64,000 nucleotides of DNA. It comes from Aquimarina aquimarini (lineage in GTDB: Bacteria > Bacteroidota > Bacteroidia > Flavobacteriales > Flavobacteriaceae). Positions 44,751 to 53,802 of this stretch are shown here, in pieces (the first letter of the stretch is position 1; the number at the start of each line of letters is the position of its first letter). Position numbers and translations under genes: made by a program. The notes under the pieces are model-generated. The model was not told the origin of the DNA and searched no databases. It saw nothing but the letters and a program-made list of their open reading frames with translations. The stretch covers positions 1 through 64,000 of the forward strand of contig NZ_OMKE01000035.1 of the NCBI RefSeq assembly GCF_900299535.1, given 5' to 3'.

Positions 44751-46763
44751 TTGAAAAAACACTCATTATCGTATACGCAAATCTACTCAAGAAGAACTTT
44801 CTTTTCTTTATGTTTTGCCCTTCTTGTATCATCAGGGCTTTTCTCTCAAGATCAAAACAAACTTCTAGAGAAAGCTGATCAAAGCTTTAATTCTTTTGCT
44901 TATATCGATGCCAGAGCTATCTATCTAGATGTTGCCCAAAAAGGATATTCTTCTGCCGATTTATATGCAAGATTAGCAGATTCGTATTACTTTACTGGGG
45001 ATCTCGAAGATTCTGTAACATGGTATGAGCGATTGATCAATACATATCCACAAGACCTCAACCCTGAGTACTTGTTCAGATATGCACAAAGTTTGAAAAG
45101 CGTAGAAAGTTATAGCGAGGCAGACAAAGTAATGGATCAATTTTATGAAATTACAGGAAATGATAAACGTGCAAAATCTTTTATAGAAAAAAGAAATTAT
45201 CTAGATTTTATAGAACTGCAATCTGGTAAGTTTGACATTTTTCCTTTAAACATCAATTCAAAAAATTCTGAATACGCACCTAGCTTTAATAACAACAATC
45301 AGATTGTTTTTGCCTCTTCTAGAAGTAAAAACACCAATGAATCAAAATTGCATAAATGGACTCAAATGCCATTTCTTGATATATTCTCTTCAGAAATAGA
45401 AGCCGATCAAATAACTCTCAAAAAACCTGTTAAACTAAAAGGTAAAATAAATACAAAATTCCATGAGTCCTCAACAACTTTTAGCAAAGATGGAAAAACA
45501 ATGTATTTTTCTAGAAACAATTACACCAACAAAAAGTTAGGAACTAATAAAAAGGGAGTGGTTTTATTAAAGCTCTACAAAGCTACACTCAAAGATGGCA
45601 TCTGGTCTAATATCACTGAGCTACCATTTTCTAGCAATGAATATTCTGTTTCTCACCCCTCGCTAAGTGCTGATGGCACCAAACTTTATTTTGCAAGTGA
45701 TATGCCTGGTAGCTTGGGGCAATCTGATCTCTTTGTTGTTGATGTTTTAAGAAACGGAAAATATGGTGAACCCAAAAACCTAGGTAATAAGATTAATACC
45801 GAAGGTAGAGAAACTTTCCCTTATATAAGTGATGGCGGAAGTCTCTACTTTTCTAGTGATGGCCATGTGGGATTAGGTGGATTAGACATTTTTGTAGCAG
45901 TTCCAGAAGATTTTGGTTTTTCTAGCGCTTTTAATGTAGGAAAACCTATAAATAGCTCAAAAGATGATTTTACTTTTATACTTAACGAAGATACTAATGT
46001 AGGGTATTTTGCCAGTAACAGAAGAGGTGGCAAAGGCAATGATGATATCTACAGTTTTAAACAAACCCAGGAGCTAATTACTTCATGCATGCAATATGTA
46101 GAAGGCATTATACTAGATAGTGCTACCAATGAGCCTATTTTTAGGGCAGATGTTACGGTCAAAGATATGGCAGGAAACACCATTTATGAAGCTGTTTCTG
46201 ATATCAAAGGAGCCTATAAAATCCAAGTACCCTGCAACTCTGAATACACAATTCGAGCTACATCAGACACCTATAATCCTAGAGAGATCCCTCTAGAGAC
46301 TACCGATACTTTTGAGTATGTATATGAACTCCCCATTTCATTGATAAAAGAAGAGGACTTATTATCTACTACTGTAGAAATTAATGTAGGAGACGATCTA
46401 TCAAAAGTATTGCAACTAAAACCTATTTATTTTAGTCTAGATACTTCTGAAATTACTCCTAGTGCAGAGGTAGAATTACAAAAAATAATTTCTACCATGC
46501 GCAAATACCCAGATATGAAAATCGAGGTTCGCTCACACACCGATAGCCGATCCAGCTATTGGTATAACAAAAGGTTGAGTGTAAAAAGAATGAGAGCTAC
46601 CGTAAAGTATATTGTAGAAGAAGGGGATATCTATTGGAGACGTATTCGCGGTAAAGCTTATGGCGAAAGAAGACTGATCAATAAATGCAAAAATGATGTG
46701 CCTTGTACAGAAGAAGAACATCAGGAAAACAGAAGAAGTGAGTTTATTGTAAAGAAAAAATAA
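44751..46763 (+). CDS. OmpA-family outer-membrane protein with TPR, PD40 and carboxypeptidase-like domains
   Basis: I place the start at TTG 44751 (MKKHSLSYTQIYSRRTFFSL, a good signal peptide ending GLFSQ, about 670 residues). An in-frame ATG at 44655 adds a poor hydrophobic leader. Order of domains: TPR-like helices (about residues 40-170), PD40/WD-like repeats ('SKDGKTMYFSRNNYTNKKLG', 'LSADGTKLYFASDMPGSLGQSDLFVV', 'YFSSDGHVGLGGLDIFVA'), and a regulatory beta-sandwich ('VEGIILDSATNEPIFRADVTVKD'). An OmpA peptidoglycan-binding domain ends the protein ('YFSLDTSEITPSAEVELQKI', 'VRSHTDSRSS.YN..LS..R'). This architecture is close to PorE-type T9SS envelope proteins. Without porP/sprF-like neighbours the role is only inferred. 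Confidence 0.85.
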   Translation: MKKHSLSYTQIYSRRTFFSLCFALLVSSGLFSQDQNKLLEKADQSFNSFAYIDARAIYLDVAQKGYSSADLYARLADSYYFTGDLEDSVTWYERLINTYPQDLNPEYLFRYAQSLKSVESYSEADKVMDQFYEITGNDKRAKSFIEKRNYLDFIELQSGKFDIFPLNINSKNSEYAPSFNNNNQIVFASSRSKNTNESKLHKWTQMPFLDIFSSEIEADQITLKKPVKLKGKINTKFHESSTTFSKDGKTMYFSRNNYTNKKLGTNKKGVVLLKLYKATLKDGIWSNITELPFSSNEYSVSHPSLSADGTKLYFASDMPGSLGQSDLFVVDVLRNGKYGEPKNLGNKINTEGRETFPYISDGGSLYFSSDGHVGLGGLDIFVAVPEDFGFSSAFNVGKPINSSKDDFTFILNEDTNVGYFASNRRGGKGNDDIYSFKQTQELITSCMQYVEGIILDSATNEPIFRADVTVKDMAGNTIYEAVSDIKGAYKIQVPCNSEYTIRATSDTYNPREIPLETTDTFEYVYELPISLIKEEDLLSTTVEINVGDDLSKVLQLKPIYFSLDTSEITPSAEVELQKIISTMRKYPDMKIEVRSHTDSRSSYWYNKRLSVKRMRATVKYIVEEGDIYWRRIRGKAYGERRLINKCKNDVPCTEEEHQENRRSEFIVKKK

Positions 46764-46767
46764 GATC

Positions 46768-46800
46768 TTTTACACTTTGAATATACCGCAATAAAATTCT
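46768..46800. repeat. Half copy of the dispersed hairpin repeat
   Basis: TTTTACACTTTGAATATACC plus GCAATAAAATTCT match the left arm and loop of the hairpin at 29163-29215, with about three differences over 31 bases. The right arm is missing and is replaced by the end of the symporter gene, whose stop codon lies inside the repeat. Confidence 0.55.
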
Positions 46801-48151
46801 ATTTTTTACTATTCTTAAACCGATCAAAATACACTCTTGCCTTGGCATTGACCTGTGGAGCCAATACCAAAGCAGAAATCACTGTAGGTATTGCCATTAT
46901 TGCAAAGGCACTATCAATAAGGTTGATGGCAAATTCTATTTTTACCACTGCCGCAACTACTATAGCTGCAATATATATGTAGTTATAATACTTGCCATAT
47001 TTGGGTTTGGTCAAAAAGCCCAAACATGTTTTACCATAATACGAATACGAGAACAAGGTAGAAAATCCAAATACCAATACCATTATCACCACCACAATAT
47101 CTCCCGTACGATAGGGTAGCACCTCATTAAAAGCACATAATGTCAAGGATATTGCATTGTCATCTGTAGTTTGCCATACTCCTGTAGATAGTATTGCCAA
47201 GGCAGTCAATGTACATACCAATAAGGTATCGATTGCAGGCCCCATCATAGCTACCAGCCCTTCTCGTATAGGCTCATTGGTTTTTGCGGCACCATGCATC
47301 ATTGGTGCGGTTCCTATACCTGCCTCATTAGAAAAAGCAGCTCTTTTTACTCCCGTTTTTACCAAATACCCCAATGCTCCTCCTGCCACAGCTTTACCAG
47401 AAAATGCGTCTGTAAAAATCAAAACAAACATATCTGGCACTTTATCTATTTGTAAAATAAGTATTGTAACTACTGTTATAAAATATAATAGCACCATAAA
47501 AGGCACCAACTTACTGGCTACTGCTCCAATCCTTTTGATTCCCCCCATAACCACCAACGAGGCTATGGCGGCAAGAGCAATACCGATATACCATTTATCA
47601 CTTTCTTGCCAATGCATCACATCGACCAATGTTTGTGTAAGTTGGTTTGCGGTAAAAGCAGGTAATGTACCCACCAATCCAGCCAGTGCAAACAGTATTG
47701 CCAGCGGTTTCCATTGTTTACCCATCCCATGTATGATGACATACATAGGGCCACTAAGCAAGGCTCCTTTATCATCTTCTGATCGATACATGACAGAGAG
47801 CGAACAGGTATAAAACTTGGTTGCCATACCAATAAGGGCACTTACCCACATCCAGAAAACAGCCCCTGGGCCTCCTGTAGCAATTGTTACTGCTACCCCA
47901 CTTATATTACCCATTCCTACTGTTGCAGCAATCGCAGAAGACAATGCCTGAAAATGACTGAGCTGCCCTGGTGCATGCCCCGTATCATATTTACCACTGA
48001 GTACACCAATTGCATGCCCAAAATATAAAAAAGGCGTAAATTTTGAATAAATTAGAAAAAACAAACCACCACCAATAAGCAATACCAATAATGGCCAATC
48101 CCAAACCCAGGAACTAAAAAAAGCAATCGATTTTTCTACAATTTCAAACAT
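46799..48151 (-). CDS. Alanine/glycine:cation symporter family transporter (AGCS)
   Basis: This 450-residue sodium-coupled amino acid transporter has about ten membrane segments. AGCS hallmarks are 'HFQALSSAIAATVGMGNISGVAVTIATGGPGAVFWMWVSALIGMATKFYTCSLSVMYR', 'RAAFSNEAGIGTAPMMHGAAKTNEPIREGLVAMMGPAIDT' and 'FGFSTLFSYSYYGKTC'. The full length is present. Substrate is Ala/Gly by family. It is transcribed alone and converges with the OmpA gene, 35 bases away. Confidence 0.94.
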   Translation of the reverse strand: MFEIVEKSIAFFSSWVWDWPLLVLLIGGGLFFLIYSKFTPFLYFGHAIGVLSGKYDTGHAPGQLSHFQALSSAIAATVGMGNISGVAVTIATGGPGAVFWMWVSALIGMATKFYTCSLSVMYRSEDDKGALLSGPMYVIIHGMGKQWKPLAILFALAGLVGTLPAFTANQLTQTLVDVMHWQESDKWYIGIALAAIASLVVMGGIKRIGAVASKLVPFMVLLYFITVVTILILQIDKVPDMFVLIFTDAFSGKAVAGGALGYLVKTGVKRAAFSNEAGIGTAPMMHGAAKTNEPIREGLVAMMGPAIDTLLVCTLTALAILSTGVWQTTDDNAISLTLCAFNEVLPYRTGDIVVVIMVLVFGFSTLFSYSYYGKTCLGFLTKPKYGKYYNYIYIAAIVVAAVVKIEFAINLIDSAFAIMAIPTVISALVLAPQVNAKARVYFDRFKNSKK

Positions 48152-48211
48152 ATCTAAAAATAGCTATAATTAGCGTATATAAATTTTTATCCCACTTTAT
48201 ACAGTAGACAC

Positions 48212-48673
48212 TTATATAAATCTGGGCTTATCAACTCCTCGATCATACAAAACAATACTTCCTGCCACCGCAACATTAAGACTGAGTTCTGATTTAAATT
48301 TAACTAGAAACTGTGATTTTTCTATTGCCATTTTGGACAATCCATGATCCTCTGCCCCCAACAAATACACACATCGTTTGGGGTGTTTAAATGTTTCTAA
48401 CGATTCTGCCCCCTCTGTAAGCTCTACTCCTACCAACATGGCTCCTTTGGGCAAATGGTTATAAAAATCATCAAACGTATCATAGTGATAATATGGCATT
48501 GATTTTACGGCATTATGGGTATCACATGCTTGCTTTGCATACCGATTGCCTATGGTAAAAATAAAACTAGCCCCCATATTTTGAGCAGATCGCCATAGGA
48601 CTCCTAAATTTTCTGGGGTTTTACCATTTTGGATTCCGATCCCAAAAAACTCGTTTTCAAAATTATTAATCAT
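48212..48673 (-). CDS. SpoU/TrmH-family RNA methyltransferase
   Basis: This 153-residue SPOUT methyltransferase has motif 1 'NGKTPENLGVLWRSAQNMGASFIFTIG', motif 2 'YLLGAEDHGLSK' and motif 3 'SLNVAVAGSIVLYDR', which make the knotted AdoMet site and the catalytic Arg region. It methylates a ribose 2'-OH in tRNA or rRNA; the target cannot be named. It is short for TrmH and lacks the N-terminal RNA-binding extension. The gene stands alone. Confidence 0.9.
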   Translation of the reverse strand: MINNFENEFFGIGIQNGKTPENLGVLWRSAQNMGASFIFTIGNRYAKQACDTHNAVKSMPYYHYDTFDDFYNHLPKGAMLVGVELTEGAESLETFKHPKRCVYLLGAEDHGLSKMAIEKSQFLVKFKSELSLNVAVAGSIVLYDRGVDKPRFI

Positions 48674-48935
48674 AACGTAAAAGTATAAAAACCTTTTTAT
48701 GAAGTTGTTTCTTTTTTTCTATCCGTCATAAAATCCTCTTTTCTGTTAGAATCAAAAAATCTAAATCGGTACTATAATACGCATTCGTAAATCATAAAAT
48801 TTTGTTAAAAACAAACGATTCTACGCTACATGCGATAAAAAATCAGCGCAATCTGCCTGCTTTTTTTGCAGACTATACTCTTTTTACTATTTTTAATGCT
48901 ATCAAACTCCATCACACAATATAACACCAACGGAT

Positions 48936-49916
48936 ATGACTGATATAGAGGTTTATTTGGGGCATCTAGGATTTGAAGGTATGGCCAAAGAGTTTTCTAG
49001 CGAAATCCAGAAAACAATAGCCAAAACCCTTAAAGAAGAAGCTATGTACCCTAGTGCAGACCCTGCACGCGCATTACATATGAACATCAAGGCAAAAGCA
49101 ACAAAACTTGCACAAGACCCTATGTTCAAAAGAGATTCCCCCAATGATGACTATGAGATCAAAGAGATTGAGTATGTAGATAAAGTAGTTGATGGTACGT
49201 TACAAGGAACTATGATTATTACTTGTGGCCATAAGCACAACCCTTATCAATATGGTAAACCTGGTTTTCCTGGAGAGGTTGATGGGCAATTATTGCAAGA
49301 TGAGTTTTGCACGGTTTATAAGTGGCATGAACAGTCAAGGCGTTGGTATTTGCTAAAAGATCATCCTAATCATTATTGTGAAGAACCAGAAAAAGAAAAA
49401 AGCTGGACAGATCGCCTCATGGGTAATGCTGCTTTTGAACCTCTATATGGTAATGGGTATAGAGGTGGTACTGGTGATTCGTTTAATACTGGTAGAAGAG
49501 GACAACCCGATGGTGGAATCTTGGGTGACCCTGGTATAACTCCTGGCGGTGGCGGAGGTCTCGATTGGAAAAAAAGGGGAATGAAACTGTTGTTTGGTGC
49601 AACTGTACACCTAGTTGGCATTCTAGATAAAGCGAAATCAATATACGATACATATGATAAAACGTCTGGAAACAAGGAAAATACGAACCTTTCATCTCTG
49701 CCTGAAGAAATAAAAAAGAAAAGAGGTTTAGACACTATAACCTATAATGCAAAGTTAGGTAAAGTAGATAACGCTTTTCCTTATGATACCATTGCTAAAA
49801 TATCCAAAGACATCAAAGGCTATCAAAATGCCTTAAAATATCAAAACTATCATGTAAACATGGATACACGAGGATTTCACTGGCATGTAGAAATAACGCC
49901 TAAATATGAAGAGTAA
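48936..49916 (+). CDS. Toxin-like protein with Gly-rich linker and C-terminal domain, unknown family
   Basis: This 326-residue protein has no signal peptide. The N-terminal part (about 1-160) is unrecognised and includes a 'DDYEIKEIEYVDKVVDGTLQGTMIITCGHKHNPYQYGKPGFPGE' core and a Trp-rich 'YKWHEQSRRWYLLKDHPNHYCEEP'. A Gly/Pro-rich linker follows (about 175-210, 'GDPGITPGGGGG'). The last ~110 residues form a small basic domain ending 'YQNYHVNMDTRGFHWHVEITP'. The layout of trafficking domain, flexible linker and compact C-terminus is that of polymorphic toxins (inference). The next gene overlaps it by 11 bases and has YwqK-like repeats, which are known for immunity proteins. Confidence 0.65.
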   Translation: MTDIEVYLGHLGFEGMAKEFSSEIQKTIAKTLKEEAMYPSADPARALHMNIKAKATKLAQDPMFKRDSPNDDYEIKEIEYVDKVVDGTLQGTMIITCGHKHNPYQYGKPGFPGEVDGQLLQDEFCTVYKWHEQSRRWYLLKDHPNHYCEEPEKEKSWTDRLMGNAAFEPLYGNGYRGGTGDSFNTGRRGQPDGGILGDPGITPGGGGGLDWKKRGMKLLFGATVHLVGILDKAKSIYDTYDKTSGNKENTNLSSLPEEIKKKRGLDTITYNAKLGKVDNAFPYDTIAKISKDIKGYQNALKYQNYHVNMDTRGFHWHVEITPKYEE

Positions 49917-50889
49917 TATTGTTTGGCTACTTAGTAGTATAGCCCTACTACTAATGAGTTGTAAAACAGAACTTACGAAAATCACAGAAAAATTTGAAGA
50001 CGGCACAACAAAAGGCTATTATTACATCGATAAAGATTCATTAAAACAAGGAGCGCGTGTTATATACTATAAAAATGGAAAAATATTTTCTACGACTTCA
50101 TATAAAAATAATGTAAGAAATGATTCTATCTATTTTTATTATGATAATAAAGATAATAGTATTGAAATTATTGAGTTTTGGTATGATGATAAATCTTTAT
50201 ACTATAAGGATTTTTATGAAAATAAAAATGTAAGACAAAAAGGGATATACAACAAAGAAGACAAGCGCATAGGTATATGGAATAATTATAATGAAGATGG
50301 CACCCCTAGTTTTATCAAAGAATATAAAATCATCAACGCAAAATCCTATACTAATCAGTTATGGCAACTATTACCTAGTGGAGACACCCTAAATACTGGT
50401 ACTAACATAAAACACAAAGTACACCCTAAAAAAGTAAAATTGGGAGATTCTATAAGGTTCTTTTTTCAGTCGGATGTTGCGCAATATCCAAAAAAATCAG
50501 ATTTTTTAGTCACTATACCTAAAGATTATACTCAAAAGAATTTCAATGCCGATTTTTCTAATACAGAAGAAAAATACTATAAACCTTATAAGTATTCCCA
50601 AAAGATTTATAGCCTAAAGTATAACAACACCTATCCTGCTGAAAAAGCAAAAATAGATACTGCAGATCATTATAAAACTGTACTATTTTATCTTACTCCT
50701 AAACGAGTAGGTAAAGATACTATACGAGGATATTTTGATGAGATGTATTCTATGTCAAAAGGATTACCCAACCTATGGTGGCGATATACCAAAAAAGAAC
50801 TTGAAGCTATGGGGGTGGAAAAAGACAGCACAAAAGATACCGATATTAGAACCATCTATTTTGACATCCCTATAGAAGTGTATGAATAA
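49906..50889 (+). CDS. Lipoprotein with YwqK/MORN-like repeats and a duplicated C-terminal domain
   Basis: This 327-residue lipoprotein has a lipobox LMSC (Cys 19). Residues about 25-140 hold MORN_2/YwqK-like repeats ('GYYYIDKDSLKQGARVIYYKNGKIFSTTSYKNNVRND', 'KGIYNKEDKRIGIWNNYNEDGTPSFIKEYK'). Residues 139-327 form a domain that recurs, ungapped, as residues 271-459 of the gene at 52423-53802. YwqK-type repeats occur in immunity proteins of polymorphic toxins. The 11-base overlap with the toxin-like gene suggests coupled translation and a protective partner (inference). Confidence 0.75.
   Translation: MKSNIVWLLSSIALLLMSCKTELTKITEKFEDGTTKGYYYIDKDSLKQGARVIYYKNGKIFSTTSYKNNVRNDSIYFYYDNKDNSIEIIEFWYDDKSLYYKDFYENKNVRQKGIYNKEDKRIGIWNNYNEDGTPSFIKEYKIINAKSYTNQLWQLLPSGDTLNTGTNIKHKVHPKKVKLGDSIRFFFQSDVAQYPKKSDFLVTIPKDYTQKNFNADFSNTEEKYYKPYKYSQKIYSLKYNNTYPAEKAKIDTADHYKTVLFYLTPKRVGKDTIRGYFDEMYSMSKGLPNLWWRYTKKELEAMGVEKDSTKDTDIRTIYFDIPIEVYE
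50320..50889 (+). repeat. Direct repeat encoding a shared 189-residue domain, copy 1
   Basis: This 570-base segment pairs with 53233-53802 at an offset of 2913 bases. The proteins align without a gap. The DNA is also very similar, for example in the part that encodes TADHYKTVLFYLTPKR (50659-50706 and 53572-53619). Confidence 0.8.
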
Positions 50890-50975
50890 TTAGTTATTGA
50901 CAACCATAAAAAAAATTTAACATTTATATGATTTTTTCACTAATATGGTTTATGATTTATCAATAGGAACAACAC

Positions 50976-51677
50976 ATGAATAAAAATTTACTTGCATTCC
51001 TATTGATAGCCATCTACTTCTCTCCTATACTATATCAATTAGGAATTGTTATAAAAGAGAGAAAAAAAGGAAACAAACTTCCTCTTAAAAAACTAATTAC
51101 TTTTTCAAAATATAGTCTTCTCATACTTGTCATAATTTCAATTGGAATTGGAATCCTAAGCCATACTAACTATCTCAATTATGAGAAACCTTTAGCCTAT
51201 GACCAAATTGATAAAATTACATTTGAAAACTTTAGAGGAATTGAGTTTTTTCAAAACGACTTATATGGCAACAAACAATTTGCTTATGTTACAACATCAA
51301 TAGAAACAAAAACAGATGATAATTATATCACTGTACAAACCTTATTTCACCCCTCTCGCTCATTTGTTTATGATCAGCATTCTAACAACAAAGACCTGCT
51401 AACTCACGAAAAATATCATATTAAAATCACTGAATTATATTCAAGAAAAATAAAAAAGAGGCTTTCTGAACTTAATTATTCATCTAACGATGAAATAAAA
51501 AAAATTATAGAGCAAACAAAACAGGAAGAAAGAACTTTTCAAAAAAAATATGATTATGACACATTTCATAGTTATGTATATAGTGAACAAAAAAAGTACG
51601 AAAAAGAGATAGATAGCTTACTACATTCATTAATCAACTTTGCCAAACCAAAAATTAGAATTCATGAAAAAAATTAA
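50976..51677 (+). CDS. Membrane-anchored HExxH protein, DUF922-like putative metalloprotease
   Basis: This 233-residue protein has two membrane segments (about 5-24 and 44-63) and a periplasmic domain. The motif H144-E145-K-Y-H148 in 'LLTHEKYHIKITELYSRKIKKRL', followed by E153 and the later 'KYDYDTFHS', fits the pattern of DUF922-type zinc proteases ('HE.GH....E.YAR' with 'YD.ET.H'). The active site therefore looks intact. A catalytically dead homologue is fused to the gene two places downstream. It starts 86 bases after the lipoprotein gene and its end overlaps the next gene. Confidence 0.7.
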   Translation: MNKNLLAFLLIAIYFSPILYQLGIVIKERKKGNKLPLKKLITFSKYSLLILVIISIGIGILSHTNYLNYEKPLAYDQIDKITFENFRGIEFFQNDLYGNKQFAYVTTSIETKTDDNYITVQTLFHPSRSFVYDQHSNNKDLLTHEKYHIKITELYSRKIKKRLSELNYSSNDEIKKIIEQTKQEERTFQKKYDYDTFHSYVYSEQKKYEKEIDSLLHSLINFAKPKIRIHEKN

Positions 51678-52410
51678 AATCAATATACTCCTGATAATTA
51701 CATGCTTTATAGCAACCAACTGTGGATCAACAAACGATGAAATCCCTATAGATAAAAGATATTGGGACACAAACGATTATGCTAATGTTATTCGTGAATT
51801 AAAATACAATTTCCTACCCGATAAAAAACTACCAACTTTTGATGATCCAGAAACCAGAATTATAATTGAGAAACTAACAGATACACAAAATTACGCTGTT
51901 GTTCTCGACGATAAAGAATTAGGACTGAATCACAAAAACAAAGTAGCAGAACCTTTTTTTATGCGTTGGAAAGATATGATATACTTATACCAAACTACAG
52001 ATCGCAATGACAAATTTGTATATGAAAAAGAATTTATAACTATTTACAAATTTGGATTAGGGTTGCAATTAAAATATTTCAAATTAGGAAATGATCAAGC
52101 TAAAGAATTTGCTGATGATCCAAATTCTGCTGAAGCAAAAAAGCATGTTACTTCAAACACAAACACTTTGATCAAAAACTTTTTGACATATCTGGATCTT
52201 ATCGATAGAGAAAAAATATTATCTGATCAAGGAAAACAAATGTATGCACAGGGAATCAGTCAATATTTCACCGAATTGATTAAACAACACCCTAATGCGA
52301 GCTACAGTACAATGGAAAGAAAAATTGACCTTTTATCAAAAAAAAGTAGTTCTGATGATATAAAATTATCTCTATCCAAAATCAAAGAACTCATCGAGTC
52401 AAAAAAATAA
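51664..52410 (+). CDS. Unknown lipoprotein of the toxin-like island
   Basis: This lipoprotein of about 248 residues starts at ATG 51664 (MKKIKINILLIITCFIATNC, lipobox ATNC). An in-frame ATG at 51640 adds eight residues before the leader and lies further inside the upstream gene. The mature part is largely helical with 'YWDTNDYANVIRELKYNFLPDKKLPTFDDPETRIIIEKLTD' near the start and 'SNTNTLIKNFLTYLDLIDREKILSDQGKQMYAQGISQYFTELI' later. I recognise no family. It overlaps the HExxH gene by 14 bases and precedes the fusion gene by 12 bases, so the set is one operon. Confidence 0.7.
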   Translation: MKKIKINILLIITCFIATNCGSTNDEIPIDKRYWDTNDYANVIRELKYNFLPDKKLPTFDDPETRIIIEKLTDTQNYAVVLDDKELGLNHKNKVAEPFFMRWKDMIYLYQTTDRNDKFVYEKEFITIYKFGLGLQLKYFKLGNDQAKEFADDPNSAEAKKHVTSNTNTLIKNFLTYLDLIDREKILSDQGKQMYAQGISQYFTELIKQHPNASYSTMERKIDLLSKKSSSDDIKLSLSKIKELIESKK

Positions 52411-52422
52411 GGTAAATAAAAC

Positions 52423-53802
52423 ATGCTCAAAAAGTTATTACTTATACTAGGCATTTGCCTTTTAATACTAGGGGGTACTCTTTTTTATATCTATAAAACG
52501 AATTCTTTTGGTGTTCAAGATTATTATCACACCATAAATTATACGTTTTGGGATAGTCAAGATAGTATAACCTATGACGATTTTTTCTATAGAATTCCTC
52601 CTCAAAAAAGAGATAACATCAATTACTATCATGGATTTATCCTCCTAGGAAAATATGATCTCAAAGACATTTATATAAAAGCTTTTTTTGACAGACAACA
52701 AGCCGCGATAAAAGACACATCTTCTTTTGATTTTGCATCAGCACTCAAAAAACAACGATTAGCTTTTGATCTAACAGAGGTATATGCTAGAAAATTTAAT
52801 CGAGAAATAGACAAAATTAGATTCAATCCACATACACGATCAGAACATTATACAAGAATCGGAGATAGCTTATATAACGAATACAGAAAACTTCTCTTTA
52901 AAACACAAAACAATAATCAATCTAAAAACATATCTCAAGAATTAAAATCTTTGAGAGTACATGTCGATAAGGAACTAGCAAAATATTCGTCAGATAACAC
53001 TTCTTATACCAGAATTATAAACAAAAAAAATAATACTATGCAAATAGTAGAATACTATGAGGGTTCAAAAAATAAAATCCACAAAACCATACACAGAAAA
53101 AGTAAGTATGATAGTATTGTATATAAACACAAAAATGGTAAGATTTCTCTAACAGGAAAAGCTACCTTCAATAATAAGAAGTATGGTATTTGGAAATTCC
53201 AAGATCAACAAGGCAATAAAGAAAAGGTTGCTGAATACAAAATCATACAAGGCAAACAATACACCAACCAATTATGGTATTTATTACCTAGTGGTGATAC
53301 TTTAAACCAAGGTACTAACATGAAATACAAGATAGCTCCCAGAAAAGTAAAACTAGGAGATTCTATACGTTTTTTCTTTCAATCTGATGTGGCAGAACAT
53401 CCTAATGAATCAGATTTTGTTATTGTAATACCCAAGGATTACACTCAAAAGAATTTTAATACTGACTTTTCTAATATCAAGGAGAAGTTTTATAAACCTG
53501 GTAAGGATATCAAAAAAATCTATAGTTTAAAATACACTAATAAGCATCCTAAAGAGAAAACTAAAATAGACACTGCAGATCATTATAAAACCGTACTATT
53601 TTATCTTACTCCTAAACGAATAGGCAAAGATACCATACGAGGATATTTTGATGAAATATATTCTGTTACCAAAGGATTACCTAATTTATGGTGGAAGTAT
53701 ACTGATAAAGAGCTTGAAGCTATGAAAATACATAAAGATAGTGCTAAATATACAGAAACACGTACTATTTATTTTGATATCCCAATAGAAGTGTATGAAT
53801 AA
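52423..53802 (+). CDS. Fusion of a dead HExxH domain, MORN-like repeats and the shared C-terminal domain
   Basis: This 459-residue protein has one N-terminal membrane anchor (4-23). Residues about 40-135 align with the HExxH protein at 50976-51677 ('ITYDDFFYRIPPQ', 'ALKKQRLAFDLTEVYARKFNREI'). The zinc ligands H, E and H are replaced by K110, Q111 and A114, while E119 stays. Residues about 205-270 carry YwqK-like repeats, and 271-459 match residues 139-327 of the lipoprotein at 49906-50889. It thus joins both neighbours in one chain, anchored by a helix instead of a lipid. An inhibitory or immunity role is an inference. Confidence 0.75.
   Translation: MLKKLLLILGICLLILGGTLFYIYKTNSFGVQDYYHTINYTFWDSQDSITYDDFFYRIPPQKRDNINYYHGFILLGKYDLKDIYIKAFFDRQQAAIKDTSSFDFASALKKQRLAFDLTEVYARKFNREIDKIRFNPHTRSEHYTRIGDSLYNEYRKLLFKTQNNNQSKNISQELKSLRVHVDKELAKYSSDNTSYTRIINKKNNTMQIVEYYEGSKNKIHKTIHRKSKYDSIVYKHKNGKISLTGKATFNNKKYGIWKFQDQQGNKEKVAEYKIIQGKQYTNQLWYLLPSGDTLNQGTNMKYKIAPRKVKLGDSIRFFFQSDVAEHPNESDFVIVIPKDYTQKNFNTDFSNIKEKFYKPGKDIKKIYSLKYTNKHPKEKTKIDTADHYKTVLFYLTPKRIGKDTIRGYFDEIYSVTKGLPNLWWKYTDKELEAMKIHKDSAKYTETRTIYFDIPIEVYE
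53233..53802 (+). repeat. Direct repeat encoding a shared 189-residue domain, copy 2
   Basis: This is the second copy of the 570-base repeat at 50320-50889. It includes the same final codons FDIPIEVYE-stop. Confidence 0.8.

Noticed and set aside
47157..47813. Long plus-strand frame (218 codons) opposite the symporter gene
   Set aside because: The minus-strand frame encodes a complete AGCS transporter with all family motifs. The opposite frame has no recognisable sequence.
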